DNA of 64,000 nucleotides from a virus: positions 1 through 64,000 of IMG/VR virus record IMGVR_UViG_3300042301_001121; one strand, written 5' to 3'. The translations under genes were made by a program, and so were the position numbers. Below, one piece after another: positions 57,853 to 64,000 of this stretch (positions are counted from its first letter, which is position 1; every line of letters starts with the position of its first letter). Under the pieces are notes generated by a model that saw only the letters and a list, made by a program, of their open reading frames with translations, was not told the DNA's origin and did not search any database.

Positions 57853-57860
57853 CAAATGTA
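57853..57860 (-). promoter_or_regulatory. Leftward TACATTTG promoter element
   Basis: Minus-strand TACATTTG 20 nt before the ATG at 57832 and directly after the stop of the preceding gene. Confidence 0.45.
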
Positions 57861-58145
57861 CTAAAAAGTATATTTATAACAAATTTTAGATAAAAATTTA
57901 GTTTTTTTTATTTCTACAATACTAAAATTGTATTTACTAAAATCACCTTTATGTATCTTTTCATCGAATGTTTTTTGATATAGTCTATGTTTTTCTCTCT
58001 CTGGTATGTCTTTATCTACTGCTAGCACAGGTATATCTTCGTAGGTTACATATCTAATCTCACTAGGCTTGTACTTAGACTTGGATGGAAATACTACACG
58101 TATAACGATAGTCATACAGTATATGTCTGGATTAATCAAACTCAT
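57861..58145 (-). CDS. Hypothetical protein, 94 aa
   Basis: Unrecognised basic alpha/beta protein (VIRVVFPSKSKYKPSEIRYV; DIPEREKHRLYQKTFDEK). Met11 is an alternative start that would remove a 14-nt overlap with the gene upstream. Located between the small Arg-rich gene and MazG. Confidence 0.6.
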   Translation of the reverse strand: MSLINPDIYCMTIVIRVVFPSKSKYKPSEIRYVTYEDIPVLAVDKDIPEREKHRLYQKTFDEKIHKGDFSKYNFSIVEIKKTKFLSKICYKYTF

Positions 58146-58257
58146 AATTTACACAATGACTGTAATCACGTTTAAAATTATTTAAATATTTTCTTCTCAT
58201 CTTTACAATCCATCTACTTAAAGGTTGCTTACTGAAGTTTATTCTTCTCCTTCTCAT
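58132..58257 (-). CDS. Small Arg-rich protein, 41 aa
   Basis: ATG 58257-58255 in an ATGA overlap with the preceding gene's stop, TAA 58134-58132. Strongly basic (MRRRRINFSKQPLSRW, KMRRKYLNNFKRDY), so probably binds nucleic acid. Translational coupling supports a real gene. Function unknown. Confidence 0.6.
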   Translation of the reverse strand: MRRRRINFSKQPLSRWIVKMRRKYLNNFKRDYSHCVNYEFD

Positions 58258-58487
58258 GTGTCACTATTTGTTAATTTATCTTTCAGTAAGTTTTTTACTT
58301 TACTCCAGTATATTATTTCATCTTTAGTATTGTGACTCTCTAGAGTTAGATTAGCGGCAAATATAGCCATGTCTAATGCTATAGACATAATAATCTTTTT
58401 AGAATCTATGTTGTAATGGATTATTTTTACCCATGTATAATACTCATCAAGTATCATCTCAGCCATTTCTTCTGGTTCTTTATTCAT
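58254..58487 (-). CDS. Hypothetical protein, 77 aa
   Basis: Helical acidic-to-neutral protein (EEMAEMILDEYYTWVKIIHY; MAIFAANLTLESHNTKDE). It overlaps both neighbours (58480-58487 and 58254-58257), so it belongs to the replication operon. Not recognised. Confidence 0.6.
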   Translation of the reverse strand: MNKEPEEMAEMILDEYYTWVKIIHYNIDSKKIIMSIALDMAIFAANLTLESHNTKDEIIYWSKVKNLLKDKLTNSDT

Positions 58488-58950
58488 CTTTCTTAATTAT
58501 TTTATCACAAATAAACATTAAATCAATTGTTTTTACGAGCGTAAATATATCTAATCTTTGCTTTCGCTGTGTAAGTTTATAAAAATCAGGTATTTCTGAC
58601 CATTCTTTAGCGGCACATTTTTCTTTTATAAAATGCTGTAGCCTTAATTTATCTACCATGATCCAGTAATCTTCTGTCTCAAAGGCAAAGTAATGAGCTT
58701 CTCCGTATAGCCAACCAGGATTACCTAAAACATTTTTCAACTCTACGTAGTGGATATTTTCATTTGTACTACTATCTCCACGATGTTTTTTCTTCATAGC
58801 CTTAACATCAATCTGCATAGTAATAGATACATCCCAATGCTCATGCATGTCTTGTTCTTTAGTTGAGAAGTCTATCTTACCCATGGTTTCTATTGCCTTA
58901 GCAAACTTTCTTTCTACTCCTTTAAATAGCTCTACATTCTTTTCGTACAT
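58480..58950 (-). CDS. Putative nuclease-like protein, 156 aa
   Basis: The central part reads like a restriction-endonuclease-type core: WDVSITMQIDVKAMK, then YVELKNVLGNPGWLYG and AHYFAFETEDYWIMVD. The acidic residue, the ELK-type Glu/Lys pair and the GWLYG turn are of a type seen in phage proteins related to PD-(D/E)XK enzymes. It precedes the end of DnaB by 2 nt. Catalytic activity is uncertain. Confidence 0.55.
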   Translation of the reverse strand: MYEKNVELFKGVERKFAKAIETMGKIDFSTKEQDMHEHWDVSITMQIDVKAMKKKHRGDSSTNENIHYVELKNVLGNPGWLYGEAHYFAFETEDYWIMVDKLRLQHFIKEKCAAKEWSEIPDFYKLTQRKQRLDIFTLVKTIDLMFICDKIIKKDE

Positions 58951-58952
58951 AA

Positions 58953-60335
58953 TTAAAAATCAAAATCGTTAGTATTATCAAATCTTTCTATGGAGGTTTG
59001 TACTGTGTTATCATCGTAATCACCAGTATCTCCTATGTTTTGCCACGCTGGTATCTCAGAGTCAAACTCTAGCTCTATATCAGCTAACTCACCATCTCTA
59101 TGCTTAGCTATGTAAACAAATCCCTGCTTAGCTATTGGACTAGTATCTCTCTCGTTTCCTGGTAGGTAATAAGAAGGTCTGAATAGGAAAGAAACTATAT
59201 CAGCATCTTGCTCTATATCTCCAGACTCTCTAAGGTCACTTAGTATTGGTCTCTTATCAGTTCTTAGCTCTACTGCTCTAGATAACTGTGCAAGGGCTAC
59301 AATAGGTATTTTAAGCTCATTTGCCATGTCTTTTAGCTTTCTTGATACATCACCTACCTCATTAGTTCTATTCTGCGCTCCTGGGCTTGTAATCTTCTGA
59401 ATGTAATCAACTACGACATAGTCCAATCCCTCAGCGTATTTCATTTTGTGAACCATGGTTATTACATCTGTGATAGTGAATGATCCTCCTACGATACGAA
59501 CACCAGATGCGGAGATTCTTCTCTTGGATCTTTCAAACCTACCACGTTCATTAGGCATAAGCCGACCTTTCTTAATCGAATAACCTTGAACACCAGAGTC
59601 AACAGCTATAAGTCGTTTCATCACTTGTACCTCATCCATCTCACACGATATGAATAAGCCTTTCTTGTTGTTACGTATGGATGCTGCTTTCATAATACTA
59701 AGTCCGAACTGTGTCTTACCAGCACCAGGTCTAGCTGCTACGATGATTAGGTTAGTAGGTTGCATACCAGATGTTATCTCATCGAACTTATGGAATCCTG
59801 TACGAATACCAGATACACCATTGCTATCGGCAGCTATCTTCATCTTCTCCTCAAGTTCATTGAGTAGTGTCTCGTTGTCGTAGCTTTTCTTGTTTAGTAA
59901 TGATTTGTATTTGTTATTTACTAAATGGTCTTGTAATAGATTTATTACCACGTTAGGGTCGTAATCATCTCTGTTAGACATGAGTGATAGCTTACCAGCT
60001 AGTTCAACATGCTCACTTCGTATTGCTTCTGCTACTAGGCTGTCAATACAGCTCTCGTACTCTTTAAGGGCGGCAGGTATAGATATAATTTTACTAATCT
60101 CTAGTATAGCTTCCTTGTTGTAGATAGACTTACTCTTCTTTATCGAATCATTTATCGTTGTGATGTTTATAGGCTCGTGGTTAAGATATAGGTCAGTTAT
60201 GGCTTCAAATATTAGTTTTGTCGTTGGATCAATAAACATAGAAGCATCAACCTTATCCATGATGTCGTGAACGCCACCTGGGTTACTGAGTACTTCCTTA
60301 ATGATTAATTGCTCTGACCTTGTTCTTAAATTCAT
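58953..60335 (-). CDS. dnaB: Replicative DNA helicase, DnaB-type
   Basis: 460 aa. The N-terminal helical domain (residues 1-150) is followed by a linker and a RecA-type motor starting IRTGFHKFDEITSG. Walker A ARPGAGKT is at 201-208, the DnaB signature FISCEM follows, Walker B region LDYVVVDYIQKI (about 304-315), ALAQLSRAVE, then RESGDIEQDADIVSFLFRP. Unwinds the fork as a hexameric ring. No DnaG-type primase was found in the window. Directly follows the DnaA-domain-IV-like gene. Confidence 0.93.
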   Translation of the reverse strand: MNLRTRSEQLIIKEVLSNPGGVHDIMDKVDASMFIDPTTKLIFEAITDLYLNHEPINITTINDSIKKSKSIYNKEAILEISKIISIPAALKEYESCIDSLVAEAIRSEHVELAGKLSLMSNRDDYDPNVVINLLQDHLVNNKYKSLLNKKSYDNETLLNELEEKMKIAADSNGVSGIRTGFHKFDEITSGMQPTNLIIVAARPGAGKTQFGLSIMKAASIRNNKKGLFISCEMDEVQVMKRLIAVDSGVQGYSIKKGRLMPNERGRFERSKRRISASGVRIVGGSFTITDVITMVHKMKYAEGLDYVVVDYIQKITSPGAQNRTNEVGDVSRKLKDMANELKIPIVALAQLSRAVELRTDKRPILSDLRESGDIEQDADIVSFLFRPSYYLPGNERDTSPIAKQGFVYIAKHRDGELADIELEFDSEIPAWQNIGDTGDYDDNTVQTSIERFDNTNDFDF

Positions 60336-60336
60336 A

Positions 60337-60651
60337 TTAGCTTTCTATAAAGTCTTTAACACATCCTATTTCTTCTTCGTAGATTCTAGATTTCTTTCTA
60401 CGTGTATATTGGTACACAACTGTCGAATGGTCTAGATTTAGTAATGCTCCAAGTTTAATTGTGGTATTATATTTTATAAACTTATCTTTATTTTCATTCC
60501 ACCACAATACTAAGTATTGAACCCTATCTTTCTGGCCCATCTTCCTAGTCTTTTTATCTAGGCTATAACTACTGATTGCTAGTTCAAGTAGTCTATCATA
60601 GTTTATATCTCTCTCTGTTGTATTTTTCTTTATCCAATCGTTCCAACTCAT
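60337..60651 (-). CDS. Stand-alone DnaA domain-IV-like DNA-binding protein
   Basis: 104 aa. Residues 67-85 (LGALLNLDHSTVVYQYTRR) match the DnaA signature of bacterial initiators, including the D-H-S-T-V core (74-78) that reads DnaA-box DNA. The preceding helices (residues 34-60) would supply the rest of domain IV. The ATPase domains of DnaA are absent. Encoded one base before dnaB, so it probably recognises the phage origin and recruits the helicase; this is inference from motif and neighbour. Confidence 0.75.
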   Translation of the reverse strand: MSWNDWIKKNTTERDINYDRLLELAISSYSLDKKTRKMGQKDRVQYLVLWWNENKDKFIKYNTTIKLGALLNLDHSTVVYQYTRRKKSRIYEEEIGCVKDFIES

Positions 60652-60717
60652 CTTGAAAAGTTTAGAGGGCAGAATGACCAGCCACTATTAGTAGCTAGTC
60701 AAATCCCTGATTAATAA

Positions 60718-61020
60718 TTAAGCTATTGTTTTTCTTACTGACTTAGGAGAACATCCTAAGTAGACGTTAAAGTTAAATTGTTTTTCGTGTAAGAATTTGT
60801 TTCTAGATCCTTTAAGAAGTTTAGATCTATGCTTGTCTATTATCTCTTCCATCTTATCGTAATCTATCTCGTAGTCCATGAATTTAATATCTTTGCGGCC
60901 ATCCTTATCTAGTGGAGCTTCTTCTACTAACTTATTAAAGTCAGCAGATGGAGTTGAGTTAGCGTACAATTCAACCAGACAATCCCATATTGCCTGTGTT
61001 ATCTTATCCATTTTCTTCAT
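60718..61020 (-). CDS. Hypothetical protein, 100 aa
   Basis: Start at 61020 chosen because it forms a TAATG overlap with the membrane-protein gene; a longer version from 61074 is possible. Mostly helical and charged (KITQAIWDCLVELYAN; YDKMEEIIDKHRSKLLKG). Between the replication initiator and the recombination genes; function unknown. Confidence 0.6.
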   Translation of the reverse strand: MKKMDKITQAIWDCLVELYANSTPSADFNKLVEEAPLDKDGRKDIKFMDYEIDYDKMEEIIDKHRSKLLKGSRNKFLHEKQFNFNVYLGCSPKSVRKTIA

Positions 61021-61214
61021 TAGTCTAAGTTTAAGTTTATTACAAACCCAAGAAGGAATGATGTTAAGATACAATAGAGAAGGATAAATCTTCTTAGTAA
61101 GTGATTAGGATTATCTTTATTTTCTGACTCATCAAATACTGAGTACATGATAAATATTATCACAAATCCTAATATGATACTAATCATTTTCCCGAACATC
61201 ATTGTCTCCTTCAT
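61020..61214 (-). CDS. Small membrane protein, 64 aa
   Basis: Two hydrophobic segments (about residues 8-26 and 43-61) separated by a charged loop (DESENKDNPNHLLRR), so an inner-membrane hairpin. Met5 or Met10 could also start. It overlaps the 181-aa gene by 35 nt. Function unknown; unusual place inside a replication operon. Confidence 0.55.
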   Translation of the reverse strand: MKETMMFGKMISIILGFVIIFIMYSVFDESENKDNPNHLLRRFILLYCILTSFLLGFVINLNLD

Positions 61215-61725
61215 TTTCTAGGTAAGCTATAGATTCGCCAAAGGTATCTAAAAAATCTATAAGTTCATTAACATTCTTGCCATTTTTATCCACTATATTG
61301 ATTATACTACTATACTGTTTCTCAATCCAATATACGACAGGCTCTGTCATTATCTTAACAATTATAGGAGCTAATCTTTTCTTACCTTCATCCATTGATT
61401 CGATGTCGTTAAGGCAGCTTTTAAGCTTTACATAGAATCTAATTAGTGGTTCTTTATGTTCTTTATCTAGCTGGACTTTAAGCAACGACTCCTCGAATGA
61501 TGTGTATAGGTCTCCAAGTATTTGTGGATTCTCAGTTGACATTCCATCCATCATTGATTTGGTATGAGATTCCATAACCTCTAACCATTTGATTGATTCT
61601 CTTTTAAAGTTAAACTTGAAATACTTTTTCTCATACATGATGGTGTCAAGGTCATTGAATGCTGATGATATTTTAAGTACGCAGCGTATCATCTTAACTG
61701 TGTCTAGCATTGAAGGTGTTTCCAT
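61180..61725 (-). CDS. Hypothetical helical protein, 181 aa
   Basis: All-helical charged protein without a recognised motif (SMLDTVKMIRCVLKISSAF; YVKLKSCLNDIESMDEGK). One-base overlap with the preceding gene's stop at 61725. Possibly an accessory factor of the annealing system by position. Confidence 0.6.
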   Translation of the reverse strand: METPSMLDTVKMIRCVLKISSAFNDLDTIMYEKKYFKFNFKRESIKWLEVMESHTKSMMDGMSTENPQILGDLYTSFEESLLKVQLDKEHKEPLIRFYVKLKSCLNDIESMDEGKKRLAPIIVKIMTEPVVYWIEKQYSSIINIVDKNGKNVNELIDFLDTFGESIAYLENEGDNDVREND

Positions 61726-62171
61726 TATTCTTTTGGTATTGTTACTTGTAATGTTATACTTCCTTCTCTTGAGATACTCGCAGGAATGATTTTCTTGCCT
61801 TCTGAGTCACTTAAACCACCATACTTATATGATTCTATCATCATCGCTTCAATCTTCTTTCTATCGGCCTCTAATTGCTTAATCGTGAAATTAAGTTCTA
61901 CCCACTCTGGATTGTATGAGAAGTCATAGGTAGGAGCTACTGCTTTTGTACTCATCCAGCACCCATTAATCTTTACCTTGTTCTCGTCAGAAGATGTTAG
62001 TATGTCAAGGGCAGATTGTTTAGCTTCTGCCATTATCTCCTTGGATATTTCTTCTAGCTCCTTACCTTTCATATAAGCATCTATCGGATCTGTATTCTCT
62101 TGTATAAATGCTAGGGCTGATTGTTTAATCGTGTCTTTTGTTATAAAGACTTCTTCAAATATTTTAGTCAT
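61725..62171 (-). CDS. Recombination-operon protein, 148 aa
   Basis: Helical protein whose C-terminal half follows a pattern common to small phage proteins beside SSAP genes: INGCWMSTKAVAPTYDFSYN, EWVELNFTIKQLEADRKK, and an end with 'SITLQVTIPK'. It stands directly downstream of the Rad52-like gene (2 nt), as its relatives often do. Molecular function unknown. Confidence 0.65.
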   Translation of the reverse strand: MTKIFEEVFITKDTIKQSALAFIQENTDPIDAYMKGKELEEISKEIMAEAKQSALDILTSSDENKVKINGCWMSTKAVAPTYDFSYNPEWVELNFTIKQLEADRKKIEAMMIESYKYGGLSDSEGKKIIPASISREGSITLQVTIPKE

Positions 62172-62173
62172 AA

Positions 62174-63094
62174 TTAATTCTTTAAAGTTAATGCATGGTT
62201 ATTACAGTGATTCTTAAATGCTTCAAGGTTATCTGGGTCTGCTGACTTTAACTGTTCTAGTATAATCATCGCCCATTGTTTAAGCTCAGCTTTAGTAGTG
62301 TGTTTCTTTATATCAACAAGTGCTTGTTCATAAAGAGATAGAGATAAAGACTCATTAAGTTCTTTGTCAATAGCTTCTCTCATCATATCTGCTGTCATCT
62401 TAGCTGTAGGTTTCTTACCTATTACAGTGATATACTCTTGAGTTACTGCTTCTAATTCTACCTCAGCATCTGTCTTTTTCTTTAGTACTCCTTGAGGATT
62501 AGCATCAGGATCTATAACGGATTGTGCTGTTTGTTGCACTTTTGGCTGTGTTTCTTCCTTGATGTACTCACCCCATTGGAATCGTAGCTTACCATTAGTA
62601 TCTTTACATGCTAGGTAATTAACCTTACCATCAGTAAACTGAGAGTGCCATTTCCAATCTCTAAGTTTTAATCCCCACTTTTGTCTACCCTTACCTGATA
62701 CTAATTCATATTCAGTATCTAACACTAGAGGAATAGATATGATTGGATAGTCATAAAGCTCACGACCTATACCCCAATTGAAGCACGCACGTTTGAATGA
62801 GTCAGATGATTCACCTTTGGTAGCTTCTGTCATAGATTCCGTACCTACATCAGACTTCCATACCCATTCACCATTCTCTTCATTATAGATACCAACGTGG
62901 CAGAATAGTTTACCATCAATAAGCTCATGTTTACGTTGCCAGTTAAGTGGGCCGACTGCTTGATCTAATCTCTGCATATCTACACGAGCTGACTTATACG
63001 CTAGGATTGTAGCGTAGCCTTTAGCATTAATTGATTGTACTCTGAAGTCAATGTCCTCAATGGTCAAAGGTCTTGATAATTCTTTTAGATTCAT
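62174..63094 (-). CDS. Rad52-type single-strand annealing protein
   Basis: 306 aa. The N-terminal ~170 residues match the phage Rad52/22 family: ITAKGYATILAYKSA-like NAKGYATILAYKSARVDM (24-41), LDQAVGPLNWQRKHE, GEWVWKSDVGTE, and ATKGESSDSFKRACFNWGIG (91-110), the most conserved part. The C-terminal region is variable and helical. Anneals complementary ssDNA coated with SSB; the partner nuclease could be the RecB-like protein at 20363. First strong function in this operon. Confidence 0.85.
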   Translation of the reverse strand: MNLKELSRPLTIEDIDFRVQSINAKGYATILAYKSARVDMQRLDQAVGPLNWQRKHELIDGKLFCHVGIYNEENGEWVWKSDVGTESMTEATKGESSDSFKRACFNWGIGRELYDYPIISIPLVLDTEYELVSGKGRQKWGLKLRDWKWHSQFTDGKVNYLACKDTNGKLRFQWGEYIKEETQPKVQQTAQSVIDPDANPQGVLKKKTDAEVELEAVTQEYITVIGKKPTAKMTADMMREAIDKELNESLSLSLYEQALVDIKKHTTKAELKQWAMIILEQLKSADPDNLEAFKNHCNNHALTLKN

Positions 63095-63104
63095 ACTTTA
63101 TTTT

Positions 63105-63392
63105 TTATTTAGTTAATACAAATGATAAGTTCCAATTAGGAATAGATGAGTCAATGAATGCTCGTAGTATCTCTTCCTTTACTTTAGCTGATGGATAATG
63201 TTTGAATACTGACTTAGCAAGTTTTAACGCTTCTCTATCTTCTTGAGACTTTTTAAACACATCCTTGTTAAGTTCTAATCTTCTTTTGTTTACTTCTGAT
63301 TGAACAATAGATTTGTTCTGAGACATTGATCCATCCGTACTTGTTTTTGGTACAAGCTTTACCATTACTCTTTGTGCGAAATGTATTTTCAT
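63105..63392 (-). CDS. Hypothetical protein, 95 aa
   Basis: Basic, Lys/Ser-rich N-terminal half with QSEVNKRRLELNKDVFKK and a helical C-terminal half (LAKSVFKHYPSAKVKEEILR). Its ATG follows a perfect copy of the TTTAAATCAGAATAGAATG start-associated leader. Function unknown. Confidence 0.6.
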   Translation of the reverse strand: MKIHFAQRVMVKLVPKTSTDGSMSQNKSIVQSEVNKRRLELNKDVFKKSQEDREALKLAKSVFKHYPSAKVKEEILRAFIDSSIPNWNLSFVLTK

Positions 63393-63403
63393 TCTATTCT
63401 GAT

Positions 63404-63751
63404 TTAAAGGTTAATTATTTTATCTACTGAAAGTAAATCACATATATCTTCAATATGATTTTCTAAATCCATACCCACTTGTTCATAATCACAAAATCTA
63501 TGATAACAATCTGCATTTTCCCAATGTTGAAAACATTCTTTTTCTTCTCCATTGTCAATAAATAAACCGCATCCTGTACATTTATTACATACACTTTCTT
63601 CAGGAAATTCATCATCAGTTAAATGTCTATTTTGCCATCCTTGAGAATAAACATTGTATATTTTTTCCAAAACAGATTTTGTTTTCTCTATAAATTCTTT
63701 TTGATTCATTTTGCGTGGTTCTTGCGGTTCAATTTTAAATAAATCTTCCAT
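63404..63751 (-). CDS. Cys-rich hypothetical protein, 115 aa
   Basis: Helical N-terminus (FIEKTKSVLEKIYNVY) followed by a Cys/His cluster: CNKCTGCGLF, C(F)QH, CYHRFC, suggesting one or two bound zinc ions. Acidic C-terminus. Its start again carries the TTTAAATCAGAATAGAATG leader. No family recognised. Confidence 0.65.
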   Translation of the reverse strand: MEDLFKIEPQEPRKMNQKEFIEKTKSVLEKIYNVYSQGWQNRHLTDDEFPEESVCNKCTGCGLFIDNGEEKECFQHWENADCYHRFCDYEQVGMDLENHIEDICDLLSVDKIINL

Positions 63752-63769
63752 TCTATTCTGATTTAAAGG

Positions 63770-63991
63770 TTAAATACTTCGTAATTCAATAGGGTGCAAT
63801 TCGTGTTTAAATGGCTTCAATCTACGTTTAGCTACTTCAATCTGTTTTCTGTAATAATATGGACTTTGACCACGCCTTAAAAGGTATCCAATCATTGCTT
63901 GTGATTGGTAAATGTGATACAAAAGTTTATCGATTTCACTTGGGTTTTTACCAAGTTTAAAGTTTACTCTTAATTCTCTTTCTGTTTTCAT
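63770..63991 (-). CDS. Small basic protein, 73 aa
   Basis: Basic helical protein (RELRVNFKLGKNPSEIDKLL; RRGQSPYYYRKQIEVAKRR). ATG at 63991 follows ATAGA, the end of the leader repeat, but the window stops 9 nt upstream. Function unknown. Confidence 0.6.
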   Translation of the reverse strand: MKTERELRVNFKLGKNPSEIDKLLYHIYQSQAMIGYLLRRGQSPYYYRKQIEVAKRRLKPFKHELHPIELRSI

Positions 63992-64000
63992 TCTATTTGT

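Noticed and set aside
1-64000. Window ends joined as a closed circle
   Set aside because: Joining base 64000 to base 1 fuses the partial gene (1-126) in frame with the gene at 63991 without a stop and without a full leader, so contiguity cannot be claimed; part of the genome is probably missing.
1-64000. CRISPR array or insertion sequence
   Set aside because: No regularly spaced repeats, transposase motifs or terminal inverted repeats with target duplications were seen.

Overview
The window looks like most of the genome of a short-tailed (podovirus-type) double-stranded DNA phage that infects a Bacteroidetes/Flavobacteriia-like host. The DNA is AT-rich. Start codons usually follow A-rich leaders rather than Shine-Dalgarno sites, and the promoter element seen repeatedly is the Bacteroidetes type TAnnTTTG. 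The order terminase - portal - scaffold - HK97-fold capsid - small connector proteins - 1518-aa tail protein - very large 'cargo' proteins resembles crAss-like phages. However, no RNA polymerase, DNA polymerase or primase was recognised here, so that relationship is an inference.

Layout. (1) 1-9.55 kb is leftward: about 30 small genes, mostly of unknown function (acidic proteins, one- and two-helix membrane proteins, two small lipoproteins, an HNH nuclease, an HTH regulator). Many overlap by 4 bases, and many share near-identical start-site leaders. (2) 9.55-10.67 kb is a non-coding divergent control region. (3) 10.67-16.73 kb is rightward: a PP-loop/PAPS-reductase-like enzyme, an HNH protein, a RepL-like winged-helix protein, an intein-bearing metallophosphoesterase and a run of small basic proteins. 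(4) 16.8-31.7 kb holds packaging and head genes, interrupted by a leftward island (20.04-21.54 kb) with a PD-(D/E)XK nuclease, a Lys-tRNA-like gene and a possible small RNA. (5) 31.7-54.1 kb holds the tail protein, the giant cargo/ejection proteins with a ferritin gene between two of them, and Cys-rich and fibre-like proteins. (6) 54.1-55.9 kb is a lysis cassette: a probable one-piece spanin, a holin and an amidase endolysin. (7) 56.2-64 kb is leftward replication/recombination: HTH regulator, SSB, DUF1064 nuclease, MazG-like hydrolase, DnaB helicase, a stand-alone DnaA-domain-IV-like protein and a Rad52-type annealing protein.

Together the leftward blocks look like the early host-takeover and replication programme, and the rightward block the late programme. 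The late block is punctuated by TAnnTTTG promoters and by clear intrinsic terminators after the small basic genes (16.78 kb), the fibre gene (20.09 kb), the 272-aa virion protein (22.77 kb) and the capsid gene (28.08 kb). The most notable points are the ferritin inside the virion-cargo operon, the intein inserted in the GNHE metal-binding motif, the DnaA-domain-IV-like protein next to DnaB, the candidate unimolecular spanin, a perfect palindrome across the terminase promoter and start codon, and three families of repeated start-associated leaders.
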